7,906 nucleotides of DNA from Clostridia bacterium (lineage in GTDB: Bacteria; Bacillota; Clostridia; Oscillospirales; CAG-272). Shown piece after piece: positions 1 to 5,853 of this stretch. Every line of letters begins with the position of its first letter. Within the stretch, counting starts at the first letter, position 1. A program made the translations under genes and the position numbers. The stretch lies in the NCBI GenBank assembly GCA_024408015.1, contig JAKSVJ010000045.1, forward strand, positions 1 to 7,906, given 5' to 3'. The notes beneath the pieces are model-generated. The model was given only the letters and a program-made list of their open reading frames with translations. It did no database searches and was not told where the DNA came from.

Positions 1-182
1 TACCACGAATAATCTTGTCCCGTTCGTTCGTTCACGTAATCAGTAAAATCTTTTTTATAATCTACGACCTCTTTAGGTTTGTATGATGTAGCCATAGGTC
101 TTCCATTTTTCATTACAGCTCTGTATGATAAATAATGATTTACTGATGGTGGAATAGGGGATGTTAAGTATAAATCTTTCAT
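1..182 (-). CDS. RusA-like Holliday junction resolvase (N-terminal part)
   Basis: An open frame starts at ATG 182-180 and runs off the window edge, giving 60 residues. The start is set by a clear AGGAGAG Shine-Dalgarno sequence about 4 bases upstream. The N-terminus reads MKDLYLTSPIPPSVNHYLSY, followed by basic and aromatic residues. A hydrophobic strand, a Pro-Pro pair and an Asn-His-Tyr segment are typical of the start of phage RusA endonucleases. These cut four-way DNA junctions, which can resolve branched replication products before packaging. The catalytic aspartates of RusA lie further in and fall outside the window, so activity cannot be judged. A terminator separates it from the gene before it. 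RusA is more usual among replication genes, so a place next to tail genes is uncommon. A related small phage nuclease is the main alternative. Confidence 0.7.
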   Translation of the reverse strand, partial: MKDLYLTSPIPPSVNHYLSYRAVMKNGRPMATSYKPKEVVDYKKDFTDYVNERTGQDYSW

Positions 183-192
183 AACTCTCCTT

Positions 193-224
193 GAAAACAA
201 AAGCTGTGCCTAAAAGACACAGCC
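193..224 (-). terminator. Intrinsic terminator before the RusA-like gene
   Basis: On the minus strand GGCTGTG (224-218) pairs with CACAGCT (208-202), with one G.U pair at the base, and the U-rich run TTTTGTTTTC follows. It starts ten bases after the stop of the Cys-rich gene. The ribosome binding site of the RusA-like gene follows at once, so no full promoter fits between them. Downstream transcription then needs readthrough or an antiterminator. Confidence 0.7.
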
Positions 225-233
225 ATTTATTTA

Positions 234-515
234 TCAGATTATATCTGCAACTTCTTCGTTGTTATTTTCAACCTTTGGTTCTAAATCTTTTGATTTAGAT
301 TCATATTTATTTCCAGATTTCTTGAAATTCTTTACTGGTTCTTCTACAACCTTTTCTTCAAGTTCGCCTCTAGAAATAGCAACTTTTCTAAAATATTCTT
401 TGGCGTGTTCTTCGCAGCAAGCTACATCTCTCCAGATAAACATACCCTGAGCTTTAGTCTTGCAATACTCATATTCTTTTCCGCATATCTTGCAGATACG
501 TGTACCCTTTGACAT
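234..515 (-). CDS. Small Cys-rich, probable zinc-binding protein
   Basis: This gene encodes 93 residues and starts at ATG 515, behind a strong AAGGAGGGA ribosome binding site. The N-terminal part holds C8-x2-C11, C18, C33-C34 and H37. C8-x2-C11 with C34-x2-H37 would make a simple zinc ribbon or treble-clef-like site of about 40 residues. The rest (about 50-93) is rich in Lys, Glu, Asn and Ser and probably disordered, with no hydrophobic segment. It lies between the tail-tube-like gene and the RusA-like gene, where a tail assembly chaperone is often found, but it does not resemble one. A DNA-binding or regulatory role is possible; the function is unknown. Gene reality is well supported by the start signal and length. 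Confidence 0.75.
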   Translation of the reverse strand: MSKGTRICKICGKEYEYCKTKAQGMFIWRDVACCEEHAKEYFRKVAISRGELEEKVVEEPVKNFKKSGNKYESKSKDLEPKVENNNEEVADII

Positions 516-544
516 ATATTCCCTCCTTCCGCGTCTGAATACGA

Positions 545-568
545 ATCCCCGGGAAAGAACCCGGGGAT
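545..568 (-). terminator. GC-rich hairpin after the tail-tube gene
   Basis: ATCCCCGGG (545-553) and CCCGGGGAT (560-568) form a perfect 9-bp stem around a 6-base loop. On the minus strand it is followed by TCGTATTC, which is a poor U-tract. It may be a weak or partial terminator, or a 3' stabilising structure on the tail-tube mRNA. The stem itself is certain; its role is inferred. Confidence 0.45.
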
Positions 569-586
569 CAATTAGCGTTATTTATT

Positions 587-608
587 TAGTGATGATTTAG
601 CACCACTA
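587..608 (-). other. Second hairpin just after the tail-tube stop
   Basis: On the minus strand TAGTGGTG (608-601) pairs with CATCACTA (594-587), 8 bp with one G.U, around a loop of CTAAAT. The G.U pair means it folds better as minus-strand RNA than as plus-strand RNA. An A-rich stretch follows rather than a U-tract, so it is not a classical terminator. It lies 12 bases after the tail-tube stop codon and 18 bases before the GC-rich hairpin. Confidence 0.4.
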
Positions 609-620
609 ATTATATTTTAA

Positions 621-1415
621 TTATTCAGCGTCTTCTGTGTTTTCGCCGAAGATTGTGAATGTCCAAAGTGTGCTTGAGTTACCAGCACCACATGCACCTG
701 AAAGTGATTCAGCTTCAAAAGCATGAACTACCTGGTTGTCACCAAGTTCGATTGAGAATTCTCCGTTGAAGTCAGCCTTTGGTACATAGAACTGAACGTG
801 ATAGATGTTACCGCACTTATCTTCGCCGATTGCATCGATGTAAAGAGTAGCCTTTTCTGAGTAAACGTCAGATTTGTTTTCGATAACGTCTGCAACAATT
901 TTTCTCTTGTAGTAAGCGATTACTTCAACACCATCTTCAAGGCCTGTGAATGTAAGAGCCTTTGAAGCTGCGGCATAAGCAAACTTGCCTTCTGAAGCAG
1001 TAGCGTCCTGTGTAAGTTCAGCGCCAAGTGTACCATCTGCATTTCTTACGAAAAGTGATTCGATTTCAGCACCAGCTGTACCAACTGCTTTGTATGTAGT
1101 TGTAGCTGAGTTTGATTCTACTGTAAGGTAGTCAGTCCAAAGAACTTCTGTTGCTTTGTGTTCTGCATCAGAACCTGTCTGAAGTTCGAGCAGACCACCT
1201 GATACCATACCGTTTGTGCCACTGATTGTAACGGCTTTGTTTCTCTTAAGAGATGAAAGCCTACGACCAGCCTTACCTACGATATCAACTTTTTCCAGAG
1301 TATTAGCAATTGTAGCGTTCTGTAATTCATCAAGAGTAAATCTGTAGTTACCTGTACTTACGTTAAACGCTGTGATAGTTTCGAGACTTGTAATTGTAAT
1401 ATCTCTGATATCCAT
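621..1415 (-). CDS. Major tail tube-like structural protein
   Basis: The gene encodes 264 residues from ATG 1415, which lies 10 bases after GGAGG. A TTG at 1421, only 4 bases after it, would add two residues but seems less likely. The protein is rich in Thr, Ser, Ala, Gly and Val, with many predicted beta strands and few helices, as in tail tube subunits and related phage beta proteins. A segment around residues 55-80 alternates basic (GRRLSSLKRNK) and Gly-Thr-rich sequence. Like the capsid gene it is GC-richer than its neighbours, which fits an abundant virion protein. It follows the tail-terminator-like gene and is trailed by two hairpins. A beta-rich appendage protein is the main alternative. 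Confidence 0.6.
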   Translation of the reverse strand: MDIRDITITSLETITAFNVSTGNYRFTLDELQNATIANTLEKVDIVGKAGRRLSSLKRNKAVTISGTNGMVSGGLLELQTGSDAEHKATEVLWTDYLTVESNSATTTYKAVGTAGAEIESLFVRNADGTLGAELTQDATASEGKFAYAAASKALTFTGLEDGVEVIAYYKRKIVADVIENKSDVYSEKATLYIDAIGEDKCGNIYHVQFYVPKADFNGEFSIELGDNQVVHAFEAESLSGACGAGNSSTLWTFTIFGENTEDAE

Positions 1416-1445
1416 AGACAATTTTCCTCCTATTGTTATTTTTGC

Positions 1446-2162
1446 TTATTTATGATCAAGCCAGTTAAAATCATCCTGGCTCAAATCGTTTGAACTAATT
1501 GTGCCTGAATAAACTCCAACCATTCTTTGGTCATAAGCTACTTTATGTACTATTTGCTTAACGCTTTCGTTAAACTGATATATTGTCATATCCTTTACAG
1601 TTTCGTAGTTGTATTTGAACTGTTCAGTATTAACCATAGCTATAATCAAAGACTCAAGTTGAGAATCGGACTTGCGATTTCTATTTCTTTTTCGTTTTGT
1701 TCTCGCTCTTTCAAGTAAGAAGTCACGAGCTTCTTTATTTCCAGGCTTACGATTATTCTTTTCTAAGTGGTGTATTTTTCTTAATGCACAAGCTATCTGA
1801 TTTTGAATTGCACGATCAATAACAATCTCGTTTTCAGAATCGCGAAGAACAACGTGATTGTTTTGTGTATTTACAGCAAGTTCAAATTTGGATAAATCTA
1901 GATCTCCGAACACAAGAGAAGTGTCCATTAATTTAAGTGATTGAAAAACAATTAGAAAAAGATCCCAGTCGTTGATTTCGGAAAAATCAATTCCCATATC
2001 ATCAAGTTCTACCATTAGATCGTATGGCATTGCGGTCAGTAATGTTACCAATCCATAGTAGCCATCTTCGTCTTCTAGAACTTCTCCGACTGTAGGTATC
2101 TTAATAGTTATATAGTCGTTAACCTTATATTCTTTGGCGTAAAGAAGATTTAAGGATGCCAT
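1446..2162 (-). CDS. Two-domain tail-module protein, possible assembly chaperone
   Basis: This 238-residue protein starts at ATG 2162, and its A is the last base of the upstream TAA stop, so translation is coupled. The Shine-Dalgarno sequence is weak. The N-terminal half begins MASLNLLYAKEYKVNDYITI and contains an IPTVGEVLEDEDGYY segment and then acidic helices. A very basic linker, RTKRKRNRNRK (about residues 154-164), separates it from a C-terminal helical domain (about 167-238) with YQFNESVKQIV and a final NWLDHK. No membrane segment or catalytic motif is visible. The acidic helical character and its place beside the tail tube suggest a tail assembly chaperone. However, such chaperones normally follow the tube gene, and here it precedes it. 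The function is not firmly recognised. Confidence 0.5.
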   Translation of the reverse strand: MASLNLLYAKEYKVNDYITIKIPTVGEVLEDEDGYYGLVTLLTAMPYDLMVELDDMGIDFSEINDWDLFLIVFQSLKLMDTSLVFGDLDLSKFELAVNTQNNHVVLRDSENEIVIDRAIQNQIACALRKIHHLEKNNRKPGNKEARDFLLERARTKRKRNRNRKSDSQLESLIIAMVNTEQFKYNYETVKDMTIYQFNESVKQIVHKVAYDQRMVGVYSGTISSNDLSQDDFNWLDHK

Positions 2163-2662
2163 TATTCTTCTTTTCGATTAACAGGTGTGTATTTCTTTCC
2201 ATCATAAATTCTATTGAATTCTTTCATATGGAATGTAAGAACTTTTCCTTGGTAGTCAGTCATAGGTGCGAACCTCTTTGAAGAATAGAAGTTAAGTTCA
2301 CCCAAACCATATTTTCTACTTCCGTTAATCGTTTTGCATATCTCTGCACAAATTGAGTCTGGTCGAACACCACCTTCGGGCAGTCTCAATCTACTTCTGT
2401 GAGAGAACACCCATATATACAATATAGGTGCGTAAAATGTTTTGTCGTATGTTTGTTGTATATCAACGTCGAAACAAATAAAGGTTTGTCCTTTACTTAC
2501 TGTTTCAGGTATATATTCATATGGAAACACCTGTGTGTAAGCAAGTCCGGCTGCATCTTCAAACTCAGAAGTTTCATCAACAAGCAATTCGACTATTCTT
2601 TTATTTGTTAACAAATCCTCCATAAGAGTGTTTTTGTAATCAAAAAAATCTTGGAGTTGCAT
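2162..2662 (-). CDS. Tail terminator / tail completion-like protein
   Basis: The 166-residue protein starts at ATG 2662, directly after the TAA stop of exon 2 of the split gene, and overlaps the next gene by one base. It has an N-terminal helical region (LQDFFDYKNTLMEDLLTNKR), then alternating beta strands (QTFICFDVDIQQTY, YAPILYIWVFSHRS), a helix near PDSICAEICKTI, and a last strand around KVLTFHMKEFNRIYD. This alpha-beta layout, the size and the position after the stopper-like gene match the small ring protein that caps siphovirus tails (gpU or gp17-like). The assignment rests on gene order and predicted fold, not on a diagnostic motif. Confidence 0.55.
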   Translation of the reverse strand: MQLQDFFDYKNTLMEDLLTNKRIVELLVDETSEFEDAAGLAYTQVFPYEYIPETVSKGQTFICFDVDIQQTYDKTFYAPILYIWVFSHRSRLRLPEGGVRPDSICAEICKTINGSRKYGLGELNFYSSKRFAPMTDYQGKVLTFHMKEFNRIYDGKKYTPVNRKEE

Positions 2663-3044
2663 TTACAGCCACACCTTCTTTCCTGGGGTTACAGTGCTTT
2701 CATTTCCTTCTGACTGTCCATCTCCATATGTTTCGTCGGAGTGTTCATTTTTAATTTCTTTAGGAAAGTATTTATAGTAATCGGCAATCATCAATTCTTT
2801 ATTGTCATCGCCAGTTCCTGTAACTTCTTGTAATACGAATTTATAAACACCAGCGTCGTTATACGTCATACCGATCTTAAGTGGTTTTGATAAAATATAT
2901 GCCATCGGAGTTAGTGTGTTTGGATCATCAATTAAAAAACGATTCTCTCTGCTTAATTTACAAGTTGCATCATTCTGAGCAATTACAATAGATATACGAG
3001 AATCACCTCTAGTTGTGGCGAAAAATCTATCTTCGAGCTCACCA
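2663..3044 (-). CDS. Exon 2 of the intron-split head-closure (stopper)-like protein
   Basis: This exon supplies the C-terminal 127 residues of the split gene, after the residue shared across the junction. It starts at T3044, right after the intron's predicted terminal G, and ends at the stop 2665-2663. It begins GELEDRFFATTRGDSR and continues with beta-rich sequence (PLKIGMTYNDAGVYKFVLQE), an ADYYKYFPKE segment and a hydrophilic tail. An ATG at 3049 makes it look like a 128-residue gene. That ATG has no Shine-Dalgarno sequence, and five of its bases belong to the intron. Joined to exon 1 the total is 831 nt, exactly 277 codons including the stop. The protein probably seals the head and joins it to the tail. 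Confidence 0.75.
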
Positions 3045-3993
3045 CTCATATCATTTTGTTTAAATTATTATGCAAACGCCCATTGATATCCTCCTGTTGT
3101 TTTTCTCTTACCATAACAACATTGAGAAATATGTGAATGATTAATGCCGAGTTCAATCTCGGCTTCTCTAGATGACTTAAATGTCTTTATATATTCACCA
3201 GATTTTGAAAACATAGACACAGGTTTGCTATTTCCTTCGCCTATCTTTCGTTTATGCTCTTGAGACAATCTTCTGTTTTTTAATCCATTAGCTCTGTTTG
3301 CTTTAGCTTCTTCGGATAAATTTTCATTTTTATGAGATTCAGAAAGCCTCTTCCTAACATCTTCTGATGGATGATAATCAGGAGTACCATCTCCACCAGA
3401 TGTCATATTGTATCCACAATCTCTATCCATCGTATTCCATGCTGAAATTAAAAATCTCTCTAAATCTTTGGCTTCGTCTTCAAATAAATCATCATACAAA
3501 ATAATATGTTCAAAATTATCCCATCCGTATTTTTTGATGGATGAATAGAAGTAATCGTTTTCCTTGTATCCATATCCGTTTTTCCATCTTAAATTAGGAT
3601 CCACACGAGATGTCACACCGACATATTTCTTGTTGTTAATTAGATTTATATGTACATAAACTTTCCAGTTTTTTATATATTTCATTCATGTCCTTTCTTT
3701 CTAAAAATGCGCATAATAAAACTCTGCATCTCTGCAGAGATCAGGTCATATCTTCATCCTATTCAGTTAGGAGCCTACCGCTTCGGTACCGGGCAGTACC
3801 TACTTCCATAATGGAATGACCGTCGAACGTTCTCCTGTTCGGAGCTTCGCTGCTGATTGTCTAATTCAAATTATTCTTAAAACCATCGCGCCTGTTTCTG
3901 TTTCATAACTACGCTGTGGTTAATTTGACTCTAAAGATATTCCAGCAATTCAATAGGTATTTAACATATGGGTTACCCCATACGGAAACTATG
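3045..3993 (-). mobile_element. Group I (IA-type) self-splicing intron carrying a homing endonuclease gene
   Basis: The predicted intron is 949 nt. P1 pairs exon TTACT plus intron C (3998-3993) with GGGTAA (3978-3973), leaving a U.G pair exactly at the 5' splice site after U3994. P3 is TACCTA (3959-3954) with TAGGTA (3802-3797). P4 is TGCTG (3947-3943) with CAGCA (3855-3851). P6 is CTCC/GGAG (3844-3832). P7 is GGTCA (3821-3817) with TGACC (3748-3744). P7.1 is TTCC/GGAA (3816-3804), P8 spans 3796-3775, and P9 (3739-3722) is a perfect 7-bp stem with a GAGA (GNRA) loop. P7.1 points to subgroup IA, common in phages. The intron ends at G3045, and splicing restores one long frame. P10 with exon 2 is weak, so the 3' site is less certain than the 5' site. 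Confidence 0.88.
3068..3685 (-). CDS. GIY-YIG intron homing endonuclease
   Basis: The 205-residue protein starts at ATG 3685, five bases after AAGGA. The GIY-YIG nuclease domain fills about residues 8-97. The usual motif appears as Y10-V-H ... Y21-V-G. R27 or R33 is the likely catalytic arginine, and E76, in a DLERFLI helix, is the likely metal-binding glutamate. Residues 107-155 hold NUMOD3-like repeats (SEDVRKRLSESHKN and LSQEHKRKIGEG). Residues 156-205 form a NUMOD1-like helix-turn-helix (VSMFSKSGEYIKTF ... REAEIELGINHSHI) ending GGYQWAFA. This matches I-TevI/I-BmoI-type enzymes that cut intronless alleles to spread the intron. The gene lies after P9 and ends 23 bases before the intron's 3' end, so it does not overlap the folded core. 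All domains look intact, so the enzyme is probably active. Confidence 0.92.
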   Translation of the reverse strand: MKYIKNWKVYVHINLINNKKYVGVTSRVDPNLRWKNGYGYKENDYFYSSIKKYGWDNFEHIILYDDLFEDEAKDLERFLISAWNTMDRDCGYNMTSGGDGTPDYHPSEDVRKRLSESHKNENLSEEAKANRANGLKNRRLSQEHKRKIGEGNSKPVSMFSKSGEYIKTFKSSREAEIELGINHSHISQCCYGKRKTTGGYQWAFA

Positions 3994-4442
3994 AGTAATA
4001 ATTTCGTGCCGTCCTCTACAGTACACCATTGTTCAATGATATTTTTGTCGTTATCAATCCACTTAAGAAGATAGTTGCATTGCAAAAGTTTAGCTCTTGT
4101 ATAAAGAGTAGTATTTGCATCTTTCTCATTAACAATCCAGTGATTGCCCATCCATTCAATTAGATCCCCGCAAGCTATATCCTCTCCTGGAAGAGAGTAG
4201 ATATACTTTTCGTTAAGATTGTCTGAATTAATTATGGCAACATTCTGTTCGAACGAACCTTCAAAAATCCTATGATCCGTAATATTGTATCCGTGTTGTT
4301 TATCAAAAACTCTGACAGTATGATATGAAAGGCTGTCTACAAGTTTAGTTTCGAGAGTGTGCACCTCTCGAGTTTTTGCAGCACCTCTTTTACTTCCACC
4401 GTGTACATTTATACGACTGGTGTATGTATCCCAGATGCTCAT
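3994..4442 (-). CDS. Exon 1 of the intron-split head-closure (stopper)-like protein
   Basis: Exon 1 encodes 149 residues plus two bases of codon 150. It starts at ATG 4442, behind a near-perfect AAGGAGGTGA ribosome binding site, and shares ATGA with the upstream stop. The N-terminus is basic (SKRGAAKTRE). A beta-rich body follows, with SLPGEDIACGDLIEWMGNHW and VNEKDANTTLY segments and then a YLLKWIDNDKNI stretch, ending VEDGTKLL. Unspliced RNA reads on for 27 intron-coded residues to a TAG at 3909, making a 177-residue product whose tail is unlike the rest. Spliced, CT joins T to complete a Leu codon and leads into GELEDRFF. Its place after the connector suggests the head-closure role. The family is judged from order and character only. 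Confidence 0.75.
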
Positions 4443-4780
4443 ATAGTCACCTCCTTGTCATAAGCAGCTTTAAGTTTATTGCAAATACTAATTGCTTTAA
4501 AAACTTCGCTCTTTACAACAGGTATCTCTTCATCTGGGTTGTCGATAAAAAATTGCAATATTGAAAGCAATCTAAGAAATAATGGGTCGTTTTGTAATTC
4601 AACTATAAAAGTCTTGCAGCCTATCAATTCTCGTTGAAGACTTTTGATGTACATTTTTAAAGACCCTTCGTCGCTTTCTCTCATCGGGAGTATTTTGAAA
4701 AAGCTATCTACAAGTGATTTAAAATAGTTATGAATAATTTCTGTATTCATATAATCACCAGTACTAGTTCTCACCATCAT
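4439..4780 (-). CDS. Small helical protein of the head-tail joining cassette
   Basis: The 113-residue frame starts at ATG 4780, where ATGA overlaps the upstream TGA stop, and overlaps exon 1's start in the same way. No good Shine-Dalgarno sequence precedes 4780. An ATG at 4750 (residue 11) follows GGTGAT at a sensible distance, so a 103-residue protein is also possible. The sequence is almost all amphipathic helix (NYFKSLVDSFFKIL, SLKMYIKSLQRELIG, LRLLSILQFFID) with no known motif. It sits between the connector-like and stopper-like genes and may be a head completion protein or an assembly factor. The function is not recognised. Confidence 0.65.
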   Translation of the reverse strand: MMVRTSTGDYMNTEIIHNYFKSLVDSFFKILPMRESDEGSLKMYIKSLQRELIGCKTFIVELQNDPLFLRLLSILQFFIDNPDEEIPVVKSEVFKAISICNKLKAAYDKEVTI

Positions 4781-5223
4781 AGATGTAGTGTAGTTAAATC
4801 TCCGTGGTTGTAACTATACTCACGAACCATCTGAGTATAATCTTTCTGTGCCTTCTGATATGCGTTCCCGATACGCATCAGTAATTCAGCCGGTGAATAA
4901 ACAGAGAAGTCACGAGTGTTTAACACATTCTGCAAATTATCTTGCTGATAAACATATGGCTTCATCCATTGCACAAGCATCCCTTCGGAAATTATTTCAA
5001 CAATTTCATCTATATCCTCGTCTTCGAATTCATCCGTAAAACATCTATATTCATCATCAAAAAGAGATAAGTCGTATTTACATATTTTTTTAAAAGCAGA
5101 TGCAGCTCGCTTCATATACCCATCTACAAGTTCACCTAACTCATCAGTTGCTAACTGGATAAACTCGTACTCAGTTATCTTAGATAAGAATGCGCCTTCA
5201 ATAGTATCGTACGAAATGCCCAT
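4777..5223 (-). CDS. Probable head-tail connector (adaptor-like) protein
   Basis: The gene encodes 148 residues from ATG 5223, behind TAAGGAGG. The protein is acidic and mostly helical: an N-terminal helix (SYDTIEGAFLSKIT), a long middle region with GYMKRAASAFKKICKYDLS, an acidic stretch FEDEDIDEIVEIISEGM, and a C-terminal helix rich in Gln and Tyr (YQKAQKDYTQMVREYSY). This size and helical bundle fit adaptor proteins of the gp6/gp15 type that bind below the portal ring. Its place, second after the capsid gene and ahead of the stopper-like gene, agrees. No strict signature motif is present, so the name depends on context. Confidence 0.6.
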   Translation of the reverse strand: MGISYDTIEGAFLSKITEYEFIQLATDELGELVDGYMKRAASAFKKICKYDLSLFDDEYRCFTDEFEDEDIDEIVEIISEGMLVQWMKPYVYQQDNLQNVLNTRDFSVYSPAELLMRIGNAYQKAQKDYTQMVREYSYNHGDLTTLHL

Positions 5224-5233
5224 TCAAGCCTCC

Positions 5234-5788
5234 TTACTTTTCAATAAGTTCGACCCCAAGAGATTCCTCAAGTGTAGAAATAACAGAACGAGAATCGATC
5301 TTTCCTTCAGCAATTAACTGAGATGCGCGATATGCTACAGAGCGTTTTTGTCCATTAGATAATTCGCTAAGTTTCTTCTTAAGATCTCCTGCCTTCATTT
5401 CAAAAAGATTATCAAAGTCATCAATGGTAAGAGCGTTTTTGTAAAACTGTCTTACGCCTAAGTAATCAATAATCCAATCTTCGTCGAACATAAATAAATT
5501 ATCTACAAAGAACTGCTTACTAGAATTCTTTGCACTCTTTAACTCTCTAAGCTCAATTTCCTGCTCAGCTCCAAATCCTTCCCATACATATACTTCTCCA
5601 GTATGTTTGCTCTTATAAATTAATGTTCCTTGAAAGCCATTACGAACAGTTACATACTGAGTAGGATCGATTTCAACTGGTACAACTTTCTTTTCAGGCT
5701 TTGTTTCTGGTTTAACTACAACTTCTTCTGTTGTAGAAGTATCTTCAGCCTGAGTTTTTGTAACTTTAGCTTTTGTGCTAGTAGCCAT
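5234..5788 (-). CDS. Uncharacterised head-module protein with low-complexity N-terminus
   Basis: The 184-residue protein starts at ATG 5788, preceded by AAAGGGGA. Residues 1-38 are rich in Thr, Lys, Glu and Val and are probably disordered. A beta region follows (YVTVRNGFQGTLIYKSKHTG, then VYVWEGFG), then FFVDNLFMFDEDWIIDYLGV and FYKNALTIDDFDNLF, and a C-terminal helical domain with LSNGQKRSVAYRASQLIAEG. The gene stands directly after the major capsid gene, past a hairpin, in a place common for head completion or capsid-associated proteins. I recall similar proteins beside capsid genes in other Clostridia phages but know no function for them. Lys- and Glu-rich tails of this kind are seen on surface-bound capsid accessory proteins, which is one guess. 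Confidence 0.7.
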   Translation of the reverse strand: MATSTKAKVTKTQAEDTSTTEEVVVKPETKPEKKVVPVEIDPTQYVTVRNGFQGTLIYKSKHTGEVYVWEGFGAEQEIELRELKSAKNSSKQFFVDNLFMFDEDWIIDYLGVRQFYKNALTIDDFDNLFEMKAGDLKKKLSELSNGQKRSVAYRASQLIAEGKIDSRSVISTLEESLGVELIEK

Positions 5789-5810
5789 AATAATCCCCTT
5801 TCATACAATA

Positions 5811-5836
5811 ACCGACGGAGTGTTAACCCCGTCGGT
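5811..5836 (-). terminator. Hairpin after the major capsid gene
   Basis: ACCGACGG (5811-5818) and CCGTCGGT (5829-5836) form a perfect 8-bp stem with a 10-base loop. On the minus strand TATTGTATG follows, which is only a weak U-tract. The plus-strand side has a much better T-run, but no plus-strand gene needs it. It could stop part of the capsid transcripts or protect their 3' end. Confidence 0.45.
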
Positions 5837-5853
5837 ATAATTTTTATTTTTAA

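Noticed and set aside
609..614. TATAAT (minus strand) as a -10 promoter element after the tail-tube gene
   Set aside because: No TTGACA-like -35 is found at the right distance, and AT-rich spacer DNA gives such hexamers by chance.
2663..3049. Independent 128-residue gene starting at ATG 3049
   Set aside because: There is no ribosome binding site, its first bases lie in the predicted intron, and its sequence continues exon 1 in frame after splicing.
3973..3978. GGGTAACCC local hairpin as an alternative to P1
   Set aside because: A 3-bp stem with a 3-base loop is weaker than the 6-bp P1 that puts U.G on the splice site.
5837..5853. T-rich run as a plus-strand terminator tail of the 5811-5836 hairpin
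   Set aside because: No convincing plus-strand gene leads into it, so a plus-strand terminator has nothing to stop.
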